From: CANKJK01 sp040081715
GTDB taxonomy: Bacteria; Acidobacteriota; Vicinamibacteria; Vicinamibacterales; UBA2999
DNA length: 64,000 nt
Assembly: GCA_040081715.1 (NCBI GenBank)
Contig: JBEBFY010000003.1
Location: 62,001-126,000, forward strand
Direction of reading: 5' to 3'
The position numbers and the translations under genes are program-made. This document shows, in pieces, positions 8,364 through 15,900 of this stretch (the stretch's first letter is position 1; each line of letters starts with the position of its first letter). The notes below the pieces were generated by a model that was not told where the DNA came from, searched no databases, and worked only from the letters and a program-made list of their open reading frames with translations.

Positions 8364-8798
8364 TCAGTTCCTCGACTTGTGCGAGGACTCAGTAAGCACA
8401 AGGCCCGATCCGATGCCCATCGGCAGCTTGATCCGGTCGCCCAGCGAACTCAAATTGAAGCCCTCGCGCACCTTCCCCTTCACGGTCACGCGGGCGGTCT
8501 TGCGCGGCACGCCCTTGTCCGAGATGACCCAGATCTGGCCCGTGCCGTCATCGATCCGGTAGGCCCCGCGATTGAGGAACGAGTAGCTGTCCACGACCTC
8601 ACCGGACAACCGTACGTCGCGGTTCCGGTAGCGCGAGGGATCCGTGATGATCTGATTCACCGTGAGCGCTCCGCAGGCGGTGGACAACAACGCAGTCAGG
8701 GCCAGCAGCGTCAGGTGGACCGTCCGCCCATGCCGTCGTGCGGTGAACGTAGTCGAGGCGGGTTTCTGGTTCGTCAAGCGCGGTGTCTGTGCGGTCAT
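8364..8798 (-). CDS. OB-fold-like lipoprotein
   Basis: A 144-residue predicted lipoprotein, convergent with the redox cluster. A basic N-terminus and hydrophobic segment end in the lipobox LSTAC. The mature part reads as a small OB-like beta barrel (LTVNQIITDPSRYRNRDV, VSLSGEV-type strand, YRIDDGTGQIWVISD, ARVTVKGKVREG), the pattern of bacterial nucleic-acid-binding-like OB folds found in many secreted lipoproteins. The chosen ATG follows GGAG nine bases upstream; in-frame ATGs at 8816 and 8831 are alternatives. A TTAGAAT hexamer just upstream could be its -10. Specific function is unknown. Confidence 0.75.
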   Translation of the reverse strand: MTAQTPRLTNQKPASTTFTARRHGRTVHLTLLALTALLSTACGALTVNQIITDPSRYRNRDVRLSGEVVDSYSFLNRGAYRIDDGTGQIWVISDKGVPRKTARVTVKGKVREGFNLSSLGDRIKLPMGIGSGLVLTESSHKSRN

Positions 8799-8981
8799 GT
8801 GTGAAGACTCCATGCCCATTCTAAGGCACATGCCGGAGCGACGGATATCCGAAGCCCGGTGATCATGGTCCTCCCTTGCAATTACGCAGGGGTGGAAAGC
8901 AGACCCATCCCGTGCGCTCCTCGAGACAAGAGAGCAGGGCGCAGGGACAATGCGGCCGAAGTGCCGAGCGCGAGTCAGGGG

Positions 8982-10010
8982 TCAGGCGCCGACCGGTGCC
9001 GGTTCCCTGGCGATCCCGAGTTCCTTCCGCACCCGTGCTTCGATGGCATCAGTCATCTCCGGGTGCTCCTTCAGGAACTGCTTCACGTTCTCGCGGCCCT
9101 GGCCGAGCCGCTCGCCGGAGTAGGAGAACCAGGCGCCGGTCTTCTCGACGATGCGCTTATCCACGGCCAGATCCAGGAGATCACCCTCGCGTGAGATCCC
9201 CTCCCCGTACATCACGTCGAACTCGGCCTCCCGGAAGGGCGGGGCCACCTTGTTCTTGACGATTTTCACCCGCGTGCGTCCTCCAACCACGGCGTCGCCG
9301 TCCTTGATGGCCGCAATGCGGCGGATGTCGATGCGGACGGAGGAGTAGAACTTGAGGGCCCGGCCGCCGGTGGTGGTTTCAGGGCTCCCGAACATCACGC
9401 CGATCTTCTCGCGGAGCTGGTTGATGAAGATCAGAGACGTCTTGGACTTGGCCACGACGCCCGTGAGCTTACGCAGGGCCTGCGACATCAGGCGGGCCTG
9501 GAGGCCCATCTGCGCATCGCCCATCTCACCCTCAATCTCGGCCTTCGGCACCAGCGCGGCGACCGAGTCGACGACCACGACGTCCACGCCACCCGAGCGG
9601 ATGAGCACCTCCACAATCTCGAGCGCCTGTTCGCCATTGTCCGGCTGGGAGACCAGCAGATTGTCGAGATCAACCCCGAGCTTCTGTGCGTACTTCGCGT
9701 CGAGGGCGTGCTCGGCATCCACGAACGCCGCCATCCCGCCGGTTTTCTGTGCCTGGGCGATGATCTGGAGCGCCAGCGTGGTCTTGCCCGATGACTCCGG
9801 CCCGAACACCTCGATCACGCGACCCCGTGGCACACCGCCCACGCCGAGGGCGTAGTCGATGCTGATGGCGCCGGTGGAGATGACGTCGATGGGGGCAATC
9901 GCGCCGGTCTGGCCGAGCCGCATGATCGAGCCCTTCCCGAACTGCTTCTCAATCTGGCCAACGGCGATGTCGAGGGCTTTGTTGCGTTCTTTCTGGTCGT
10001 CAACGGGCAT
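8982..10010 (-). CDS. recA: RecA recombinase
   Basis: Full-length RecA (342 residues), the ATP-dependent strand-exchange protein and SOS co-protease. Visible landmarks are the Walker A motif GPESSGKTT, the Walker B-like VDVVVVDSVAALVP, the L1/L2 regions with INQLREKIGVMFGSPETTTGG, and the conserved FYSSVRIDIRRI strand. The C-terminal domain ends in an unusually short, weakly acidic tail (REPAPVGA), unlike the long acidic tail of E. coli RecA. The gene stands alone with a strong sigma-70-like promoter at 10095-10123 and a direct repeat over the -35 box, so it is likely monocistronic and damage-regulated. No recX or lexA is adjacent. Confidence 0.98.
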   Translation of the reverse strand: MPVDDQKERNKALDIAVGQIEKQFGKGSIMRLGQTGAIAPIDVISTGAISIDYALGVGGVPRGRVIEVFGPESSGKTTLALQIIAQAQKTGGMAAFVDAEHALDAKYAQKLGVDLDNLLVSQPDNGEQALEIVEVLIRSGGVDVVVVDSVAALVPKAEIEGEMGDAQMGLQARLMSQALRKLTGVVAKSKTSLIFINQLREKIGVMFGSPETTTGGRALKFYSSVRIDIRRIAAIKDGDAVVGGRTRVKIVKNKVAPPFREAEFDVMYGEGISREGDLLDLAVDKRIVEKTGAWFSYSGERLGQGRENVKQFLKEHPEMTDAIEARVRKELGIAREPAPVGA

Positions 10011-10094
10011 CGGGGGCTCCTTGGGCGCGGGGTTGAGCGCGCTGACCGTGATGGTGGCAGACGCGGGTGACAGCGCAGGTCACGGTCGGAAGTG

Positions 10095-10123
10095 ATCCTA
10101 GAAACGTGCCTGGCGAAAGTCAA
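10095..10123 (-). promoter_or_regulatory. recA promoter
   Basis: On the minus strand a -35 box TTGACT (10118-10123) and a -10 box TAGGAT (10095-10100) are separated by exactly 17 bases. The predicted transcript would begin near 10088, about 78 bases before the recA start. Box match and spacing are seen directly; activity is inferred. Confidence 0.75.
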
Positions 10124-10131
10124 GCGAAAGT
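10113..10131. repeat. 11-bp-phased direct repeat over the recA -35 box
   Basis: Two identical octamers, GCGAAAGT at 10113-10120 and 10124-10131 (plus-strand reading), are separated by three bases, giving an 11-bp period, about one helical turn. On the recA coding strand this reads TTTC-N7-TTTC and overlaps the -35 box. The layout resembles direct-repeat LexA operators of the alphaproteobacterial GTTC-N7-GTTC type. It is a candidate SOS operator; the regulator is not known from this window. Confidence 0.45.
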
Positions 10132-10226
10132 ATGCGTGTTACAGGACACTTGGCTGTTTGCTTCCAGAGTGGTGGATGAGGAACTGCATCTCCAGGACCT
10201 TTCCGGATGGGCCTTTCTCCAACCCG

Positions 10227-11408
10227 TCAGTCGCGCTCCACGGCGAGGGCGACGCCGTTCCCGCCACCTAGGCAGAGCGTGGCGACTCCCCGCCGGAGCC
10301 CACGGGCCTGAAGGGCGAAGAGCAGGGTGGTGAGGATGCGCGCTCCGCTGGAGCCGATGGCGTGCCCCAGGGCCACCGCGCCGCCGTTCACGTTCACGCG
10401 CGCGTGGTCGATGCCGAGCTCCCGGGTCACCGCGACCGCCTGCACGGCGAAGGCTTCGTTGATCTCGAACAGGTCCACGGTGTCGAGTGTCCATCCCGCC
10501 TTGGCGGCGACGCGGCGCACGGCTTCCACCGGCGTCATCAGGACGTACTTGGGTGCGAGGCCGCTGGTGGCCTGCGCCACGATGCGCGCCATCGGCGCAA
10601 GGCCCTCGCGCGCGGCGCGGCCAGCAGACATGACGACCACTGCCGACGCGCCGTCGTTGACCGGCGGTGCGTTGCCAGCCGTGACGCTGCCATCGGTCCG
10701 GAAGGCGGGCCTCAGCGCGGCCAGCCCCAGCGGCGTCGTGTCCGCGCGGATCGATTCATCCGTGTCGATGACAATGTCGTCGCCCTTCTTCTGAGGGAGT
10801 CGGACGGGCAGAATCTCCGGTGTGAATTGCCCGGCGGCAGTGGCCGCGGCGGCCTTGCGGTGGCTCTCGGCGGCGAAGGCATCCTGTGTCTCGCGGCTCA
10901 CGTGAAACTCCGTGGCCACCACCTCACCCGCGTGGCCCATATGCAACTGTTCGAAGCTGCACCAGAGGCCGTCGCTGATCATGGAATCCACGATCTGGCC
11001 ATTGCCCATCAGCAGGCCCTCACGGGCGCGGTCCAGCAGGTACGGACAGTTGCTCATGGACTCCATGCCGCCGGCGACGGCCACCTCGATGTCGCCAGTG
11101 GCGATGCCCTGCGCGGCGAGCATCACGGCCTTGAGGCCGGACCCGCACACCTTGTTGATGGTGAGCGCGCTCACTGAGTCGGACAGCCCGCCGCGAAGAG
11201 CCGCCTGCCTGGCGGGTGCCTGCCCGAGGCCGGCCGAGACGACATTGCCGAGGATGCACTCCTCAACAATGGCCGGGTCGATGCCCGCGCGCCGCACGGC
11301 GTCCCGTACGACGAGGGCGCCGAGCTGCGGCGCGGTCAGGGACTTCAGTCCACCCAGGAACTTGCCGGTGGGCGTACGGACGGCGGAGACGATGACCGCG
11401 TCGTGCAT
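10227..11408 (-). CDS. acetyl-CoA acetyltransferase (thiolase)
   Basis: A 393-residue biosynthetic or degradative thiolase that condenses or cleaves acetyl-CoA/acetoacetyl-CoA. The nucleophilic cysteine lies in NKVCGSGLKAVMLA (about residue 88), the catalytic histidine in GHAIGSSGARI (about 349), and the second cysteine in TLCLGGGNG (about 379). NEAFAVQA is the usual substrate-loop signature. Length is standard for the homotetrameric family. Neighbours (DciA-like upstream, recA downstream) give no pathway clue, so PhaA-like, AtoB-like or fatty-acid roles cannot be separated. A TACAAT hexamer six bases before the ATG suggests its own leaderless promoter. Confidence 0.95.
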   Translation of the reverse strand: MHDAVIVSAVRTPTGKFLGGLKSLTAPQLGALVVRDAVRRAGIDPAIVEECILGNVVSAGLGQAPARQAALRGGLSDSVSALTINKVCGSGLKAVMLAAQGIATGDIEVAVAGGMESMSNCPYLLDRAREGLLMGNGQIVDSMISDGLWCSFEQLHMGHAGEVVATEFHVSRETQDAFAAESHRKAAAATAAGQFTPEILPVRLPQKKGDDIVIDTDESIRADTTPLGLAALRPAFRTDGSVTAGNAPPVNDGASAVVVMSAGRAAREGLAPMARIVAQATSGLAPKYVLMTPVEAVRRVAAKAGWTLDTVDLFEINEAFAVQAVAVTRELGIDHARVNVNGGAVALGHAIGSSGARILTTLLFALQARGLRRGVATLCLGGGNGVALAVERD

Positions 11409-11414
11409 GCCTCG

Positions 11415-11420
11415 ATTGTA
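11415..11420 (-). promoter_or_regulatory. -10-like TACAAT directly upstream of thiolase start
   Basis: On the minus strand TACAAT is followed by six bases and the thiolase ATG at 11408. A transcript starting about seven bases after a -10 box would begin at or next to the start codon, so this looks like a leaderless promoter. No convincing -35 is visible. Confidence 0.5.
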
Positions 11421-11428
11421 GCGGCGGC

Positions 11429-11707
11429 CTATCGGACGATCACATCGAAGCCGGCGACGACGCCATCACCGAGCAGGCGCGCCATGCGCGATCTGATGAT
11501 CGCGGCGGCCTTCTCGACTTCCCGCTGCCAGGCGGCGCCTTGCGTCGTCACCCGCAGAATCTTCCCCGTGAGGGTCACGGTCGTGACCTTGGAGAGGGCA
11601 GGGCCCACGGCGTAGCGCCAGGCGAAGTCCACCTTCTCCGGCGTCAGGGGAGCCTGGCTGATGACGCGCGTGACGGCGTCGGGGAGTAACTGCGAAACAG
11701 GCACCAT
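11429..11707 (-). CDS. DciA-like DUF721 protein
   Basis: A 92-residue protein of the DUF721/DciA type. The pattern LLPDAVTRVISQAPLTPEKV, then FAWRYAVGPALSKVTTVTL, a LRVTTQGAAWQREV strand-helix and RMARLLGDGVVAGFDVIVR is the usual KH-like core of this family. DciA proteins help load or activate the replicative helicase DnaB in bacteria lacking DnaC; whether this short copy does so is inference. The start at 11707 is the best in-frame ATG, but no ribosome site is clear. It is divergent from maf, with 42 bases between the starts. Confidence 0.75.
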   Translation of the reverse strand: MVPVSQLLPDAVTRVISQAPLTPEKVDFAWRYAVGPALSKVTTVTLTGKILRVTTQGAAWQREVEKAAAIIRSRMARLLGDGVVAGFDVIVR

Positions 11708-11738
11708 CGGGAAGCAGATCGCCGGAACGGCTGCAGGG

Positions 11739-11745
11739 TAGTCTA
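11739..11745. promoter_or_regulatory. overlapping opposed -10-like hexamers, dciA-like/maf
   Basis: Within the near-palindrome GTAGTCTAC, TAGTCT (11739-11744, plus) lies five bases before the maf ATG, and TAGACT (11740-11745, minus) faces the DUF721 gene. Both are weak -10 matches; the arrangement repeats that of three other divergent gene pairs in the window. Confidence 0.35.
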
Positions 11746-11749
11746 CGGC

Positions 11750-12322
11750 ATGTCGTTTCCCCGGATCCTGCTCGCCTCGGCCTCGCCACGGCGCGCGGAG
11801 TTGCTTGCGGCGGCAGGCCTGGCCTTCGACGTGCTGCCGGCGGACGTGGATGAGACGCGGCTGGCCGGAGAGGCGCCGGATGCGTACTGTCTGCGGCTTG
11901 CCCGCGTCAAGGCTGAGGTGGTGGCGCCGGCCGCCCAGGGGCGGGTGGTGGTGGCCGCCGACACGATCGTGGTGGTGGGGACGAATGTCTTCGGCAAGCC
12001 GGTTGATGAGCCCGACGCGCGACGTATGCTTGAGGCGATCTCGGGCCGCCGGCACGAGGTACTGACCGGGGTGGCCGTTCTGCCGCCTGGGGGCTCGGTG
12101 GCCGTGGCGCTGGACCGGACCGTTGTGGAGTTCGCGCCAATGACAGCGGGGGAAATTGCGTGGTACGTCGCGAGCGGGGAACACAGGGACAAGGCCGGGG
12201 CGTATGCCATCCAGGGGTTGGCATCGCGGTTTGTCGTCCGAATCGAGGGTTCGTACTCCACCGTGGTCGGCCTGCCTGTCGCCACCGTCTATGGGCTGCT
12301 TCGCGACATTGACCCCCGCTGA
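11750..12322 (+). CDS. maf: Maf-family nucleotide pyrophosphatase
   Basis: A 190-residue Maf/YhdE-type house-cleaning NTP pyrophosphatase that hydrolyses dTTP, UTP or modified nucleotides to the monophosphate. It shows the phosphate-binding ASASPRRAELL motif at residues 9-19, the AADTIV catalytic acid motif near 68-73, RHEVLTGVAV, and DKAGAYAIQG near 146-155 with the general-base region. The GxY-IQG pattern is closer to dTTP/UTP-type than to m7GTP-type Maf. Its 3' end contains the promoter of the ccm cluster. The upstream region has only a weak -10-like TAGTCT. Confidence 0.93.
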   Translation: MSFPRILLASASPRRAELLAAAGLAFDVLPADVDETRLAGEAPDAYCLRLARVKAEVVAPAAQGRVVVAADTIVVVGTNVFGKPVDEPDARRMLEAISGRRHEVLTGVAVLPPGGSVAVALDRTVVEFAPMTAGEIAWYVASGEHRDKAGAYAIQGLASRFVVRIEGSYSTVVGLPVATVYGLLRDIDPR

Positions 12323-12337
12323 TTCGCGGGCTATCCT
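12309..12337 (+). promoter_or_regulatory. promoter of the ccm cluster
   Basis: TTGACC (12309-12314) and TATCCT (12332-12337) are separated by 17 bases. The -35 box is inside the last codons of maf. The predicted start near 12344 leaves a short leader of about 27 bases with a GGAAGG ribosome site before ccmE. Match seen directly; activity inferred. Confidence 0.65.
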
Positions 12338-12370
12338 GCTAGTGAACGACGAAGCGGAAGGTCCTTACCT

Positions 12371-12808
12371 ATGAGTCAAAAGAGCGTTCGTCTCGGCATC
12401 ACGGGCCTGGTCCTGGCATTGGCTTTCGGCGGGCTGCTGTATTCCACCCTCAGCGAGGGGACGGAGTACTACAAGCACGTGGATGAGGTCATGGTGAATC
12501 CCGATGCCTGGCGCGGCAAGCCGCTCCAGCTCCATGGGTTTGCGGCCAACGTCGGCCGGAAGGCGGATTCGCTGGACTACCGGTTCGACGTGCAGAGCAA
12601 CGGTGCCACGATCCGCGCGTACTACACCGGCGTTGTGCCCGATACGTTCAAGAACGGCTCGGAAGTGGTGCTCAAGGGCACGCTGGCTCCCGATGGGTTT
12701 CACGTGAAGCCGGACGGCGTGATGGCCAAGTGCCCGTCGAAGTACGATGCGGCTCCGGCTGCCGGACAGGACAGCAAGCCCCGCGCGACTCTGAACTCGG
12801 CCGAGTAA
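12371..12808 (+). CDS. ccmE: CcmE haem chaperone, CXXXY type
   Basis: A 145-residue periplasmic haem chaperone of the System I cytochrome c maturation pathway. One N-terminal membrane helix (about residues 7-25) precedes an OB-fold (VDEVMVNPDAWRGKPLQLHG through KGTLAPDGF). The haem-attachment motif is CPSKY (Cys121-Tyr125), the CXXXY variant known from Desulfovibrio and archaea instead of the HXXXY of classical CcmE. The start follows GGAAGG. It is the first gene of a nine-gene ccm cluster that includes ccmA, ccmB, ccmC and ccmF, and should pass haem to the CcmF-CcmH protein encoded next. Confidence 0.93.
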   Translation: MSQKSVRLGITGLVLALAFGGLLYSTLSEGTEYYKHVDEVMVNPDAWRGKPLQLHGFAANVGRKADSLDYRFDVQSNGATIRAYYTGVVPDTFKNGSEVVLKGTLAPDGFHVKPDGVMAKCPSKYDAAPAAGQDSKPRATLNSAE

Positions 12809-12848
12809 TCGGCCCCCGCCCCTCGGGTTTCCGCGAAGAGGTTCCCTG

Positions 12849-15338
12849 ATGCCATCCCTTGGCTCGTTTCTCCTGCTCTTCGCGTTCGTGATCTGCGCTT
12901 ACGCGGCGGCCGCCTCGGTCGCCGGTGCACGGCGGCGCTCCAACAAGCTCATCGAAAGCGGCATCGGCGCCTTCTACCTGATGACGGCGATCATGACGGT
13001 CGCCTCGGCGGTCATCATCTACTCGTTCGTCATCGGCGATTTCTCCATCAAATACGTCCAGCACTACTCGGATTCGGTCCAGCCGCTCTTCTACAAGATC
13101 ACGTCCTACTGGGGCGGGCTCGACGGATCGATCATGTTCTGGGTGTTCATGCTGTCGATCTTCGGCAGCGTGGCCATCTTCAGAAACCGGCAGCGGCATC
13201 GCGAGCTGATTCCCTACGTCGTGGCGATCATCGCGGTCGTCGAGATGTTCTTCCTGTATCTCACGATCATCCACAACAACCCGTTCTCGACCTACATCAC
13301 GGAGAACCCCACCGACGGAAAGGGCCTCAACCCGCTGCTCCAGAACTTCTACATGGCGATCCATCCGCCGACCATGTACCTGGGCTTCGTGGGTCTGACG
13401 ATTCCCTATGCCTTCGGCATGGCGGCCACCATCACCGGGTATCTCGACGACTCGTGGCTGCGCGCCGTGCGCCGCTGGACGATGCTGAGCTGGTTCTGCC
13501 TCTCCTTTGGCCTGACACTCGGGATGATCTGGGCCTACGAGGAACTCGGCTGGGGCGGTTTCTGGGGTTGGGACCCGGTGGAGAATGCCGGCTCGCTTCC
13601 GTGGTTCACGGCCACGGCCTTCCTGCACTCGGTCATGGTGCAGGAGCGTCGCGGCATGCTGCGCGTCTGGAACGTGTCGCTCGTCACGATCACGTTCTTC
13701 CTCACGATCTTCGGCACCTTCATGACGCGCTCGGGCGTGGTGCAGTCGGTGCATGCCTTCGGCGAGAGCAAGGAGCTGACGCAGCTCTTCACCATCTTCA
13801 TGGTGGCGATCCTGGTCTTCAGCTTCAGCTGGATCATCTACCGGCTGCCACTGCTCAAGGCTCGAAACGAGCTGGAGTCGTGGATGTCGCGTGAAGCGGC
13901 GTTCCTCGCGAACAACTGGATCCTGGTCTTCGCGGCGTTCTTTATCCTGTTCGCCACGATGTTCCCGACCATCGCCGAAGCCGTCAACGGCGAGCGGCTC
14001 ACGGTTGGCCCGCCGTTCTTTAACAAGTGGCTCGTGCCGATCGGGCTGATGCTGCTGGCGTTGACGGGCATCGGGCCCCTCATGGCATGGCGGAAGTCCG
14101 CCGTCGAGAACCTCAAGAACCAGTTCCTCATCCCCGTGACCTGCGGCCTGATCACTGGCGGCGCGGTGGTGGCGGCGGGGGTGCGGCTCTGGAGTTCCGG
14201 CCTCTGCTTCGCCCTGAGCGGCATGGTCATCGGGACGATCGTCCAGGAGTTCTGGCGCGGGTCGCGCGTGCGGCAGGGCAACACGGGCACCGACATCTTC
14301 ACGGCGCTCGTGGGTCTTGTGGGCCGCAACAAGCGGCGCTACGGTGGATACACCGTGCACGTCGGTATCACCCTGATGTTCCTGGGCTTTGCCGGCGCGG
14401 GCTTCCAGCGGGAAGAGACCGTGCTGCTCAAGCCGGGGCAGACAGCCACCGTCGGCGCCTACACCGTGCTGATGGACAAGCTCTCGGTCACCGACGATGG
14501 CCAGAAGCAGATGACGACCACGCACGTCACGGTGACGAAGGACGGCAAGCCTTTCGCCAAGATGTATCCGGCGCGGTGGGCATTCAGGAAGCATGAGGCC
14601 GAGCCGACCACCGAGGTGGCGATTCACCGAGGCTTCTCGGAGGACTTCTATCTGGTGCAGGCCGGGGCGGACGTGGGGACGCAGACGGCGAGCATCAAAG
14701 TCGTCATCAACCCGCTGGTGAACTGGATCTGGTTTGGCTTCGGCGTGCTGGCACTGGGCACGTTCATCGCGATGATGCCCGAGCAGGTGTTCGCCTACGC
14801 GGTGGCGAAGGTGCCGGAGGGCGCCGCGACGGTCGGGGCCGTGCTGCTGGCACTCGCGCTCAGTGCGCCGGCGCTGTCCGCGCAGGAGGCGAGTCCATCA
14901 GCGGCGCCGGACCATTCCTCTGTGCCTGGATCCATCGCGCCGTCGAAGAACGCCCTCGAGGAGGAACTGCGCCACGAGATGGCGTGCATCTGCGGTACAT
15001 GCGGGCACGAGCCGCTCTCCAAATGCACCTGCAGCACGGCAGACCAGATGCGGTCCGCGCTGCGGTCACAGATTGACGAAGGCAAGTCGAAGCCGGACAT
15101 TCTGACGCACTTCACCGCGCTCTATGGCGGCACGCACTTTCTTGGCCAGCCCATTGACGAGGGTTTCAACCGCCTCGCGTGGCTCCTGCCGTATGGCGTC
15201 GGTGCCCTGGGCCTGGTCACCATTTCAATGATTGCCCGCAAGTGGACGCGCCCGGCCGCCATGGCTGCTGCCTCCGCCGCGCCGATTGATGCAACTCTCA
15301 ACAGCCGTTTGGACGATGAGCTCCGAGACCTCGACTGA
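12849..15338 (+). CDS. ccmF: CcmF-CcmH fusion haem lyase
   Basis: An 829-residue fused cytochrome c haem lyase. The CcmF part (about residues 1-650) is a many-helix membrane protein with the haem-handling tryptophan motif WGGFWGWDPVENAG near residue 235-249 and the conserved NPF and HPPTMYLG segments. After a hydrophobic stretch and SAPALSAQ-type linker, the last roughly 120 residues resemble CcmH/CycL: a cysteine motif CICGTCG near residue 711, then LRSQIDEGKSKPDILTHFTALYG and a final membrane helix. Classical CcmH reduces apocytochrome CXXCH thiols. Genes for separate CcmH and for the thioredoxin CcmG are not in the window. Confidence 0.93.
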   Translation: MPSLGSFLLLFAFVICAYAAAASVAGARRRSNKLIESGIGAFYLMTAIMTVASAVIIYSFVIGDFSIKYVQHYSDSVQPLFYKITSYWGGLDGSIMFWVFMLSIFGSVAIFRNRQRHRELIPYVVAIIAVVEMFFLYLTIIHNNPFSTYITENPTDGKGLNPLLQNFYMAIHPPTMYLGFVGLTIPYAFGMAATITGYLDDSWLRAVRRWTMLSWFCLSFGLTLGMIWAYEELGWGGFWGWDPVENAGSLPWFTATAFLHSVMVQERRGMLRVWNVSLVTITFFLTIFGTFMTRSGVVQSVHAFGESKELTQLFTIFMVAILVFSFSWIIYRLPLLKARNELESWMSREAAFLANNWILVFAAFFILFATMFPTIAEAVNGERLTVGPPFFNKWLVPIGLMLLALTGIGPLMAWRKSAVENLKNQFLIPVTCGLITGGAVVAAGVRLWSSGLCFALSGMVIGTIVQEFWRGSRVRQGNTGTDIFTALVGLVGRNKRRYGGYTVHVGITLMFLGFAGAGFQREETVLLKPGQTATVGAYTVLMDKLSVTDDGQKQMTTTHVTVTKDGKPFAKMYPARWAFRKHEAEPTTEVAIHRGFSEDFYLVQAGADVGTQTASIKVVINPLVNWIWFGFGVLALGTFIAMMPEQVFAYAVAKVPEGAATVGAVLLALALSAPALSAQEASPSAAPDHSSVPGSIAPSKNALEEELRHEMACICGTCGHEPLSKCTCSTADQMRSALRSQIDEGKSKPDILTHFTALYGGTHFLGQPIDEGFNRLAWLLPYGVGALGLVTISMIARKWTRPAAMAAASAAPIDATLNSRLDDELRDLD

Positions 15339-15900
15339 CACCTTCCAGGCTGATTCGTTTCAGCCGTGGCAGTTCTTCACCCTGGTCGGTCTTGCGGCTG
15401 CCACGGCCCTGGTCTTCCTGGCCGTGTTCGTGTGGCACACGGATCGGCCGGCGGCGATCCTGCTGAGCGTGACGGTGGGCACCGCGGCCTTCGCCGGATA
15501 TGCGGCCTGGCGCACCGTCGCCCCGCTGGCAGATGACGAGGCCGAGTCCACCCCGACGTCCGTGGGCGGCCGCACGCGCGCCGTCCTCGAGCGCGAGAAG
15601 CTCCTGACACTGCGTGCCATCAAGGACCTCGAGTTCGATCGGGCGATGAAGAAGGTGTCCGAGCAGGACTTCATGGAGATGAGCGGCCGGCTGCGGGTCC
15701 GGGCGGCCGGCCTGATTCGTCAACTGGATTCCACCGTCAGCTACCGCGACGAGATCGACCGCGAGATGGCGCGCCGGCTGAGTGCGGGGACGGGGACGAC
15801 GGCGGCGGTGGCGACTCGCGCGTGCGCGGGGTGCGGGACGGCAAACGACACCGACGCGAAGTTCTGTAAATCCTGCGGTGCACAGTTGGAGGCCGCGTGA
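15316..15900 (+). CDS. CcmI-like membrane protein with C-terminal zinc ribbon
   Basis: A 194-residue protein starting at an ATG inside the 3' end of ccmF (23-base overlap). Two hydrophobic segments (about residues 20-40 and 48-65) are followed by a helical segment, EREKLLTLRAIKDLEFDRAM plus KVSEQDFMEM, that resembles the cytoplasmic start of CcmI/CycH proteins. The C-terminus holds a four-cysteine zinc ribbon, CAGCGTANDTDAKFCKSCGA. No tetratricopeptide region is present. Given its place, an accessory role in apocytochrome handling or in organising the haem lyase is a reasonable inference. Confidence 0.75.
   Translation: MSSETSTDTFQADSFQPWQFFTLVGLAAATALVFLAVFVWHTDRPAAILLSVTVGTAAFAGYAAWRTVAPLADDEAESTPTSVGGRTRAVLEREKLLTLRAIKDLEFDRAMKKVSEQDFMEMSGRLRVRAAGLIRQLDSTVSYRDEIDREMARRLSAGTGTTAAVATRACAGCGTANDTDAKFCKSCGAQLEAA

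Noticed and set aside
12672..14627. Open frame of 651 codons on the minus strand across ccmF
   Set aside because: It is antisense to a clear ccmF gene; its predicted product is low-complexity Arg/His/Glu-rich, as expected from high-GC third-position bias.
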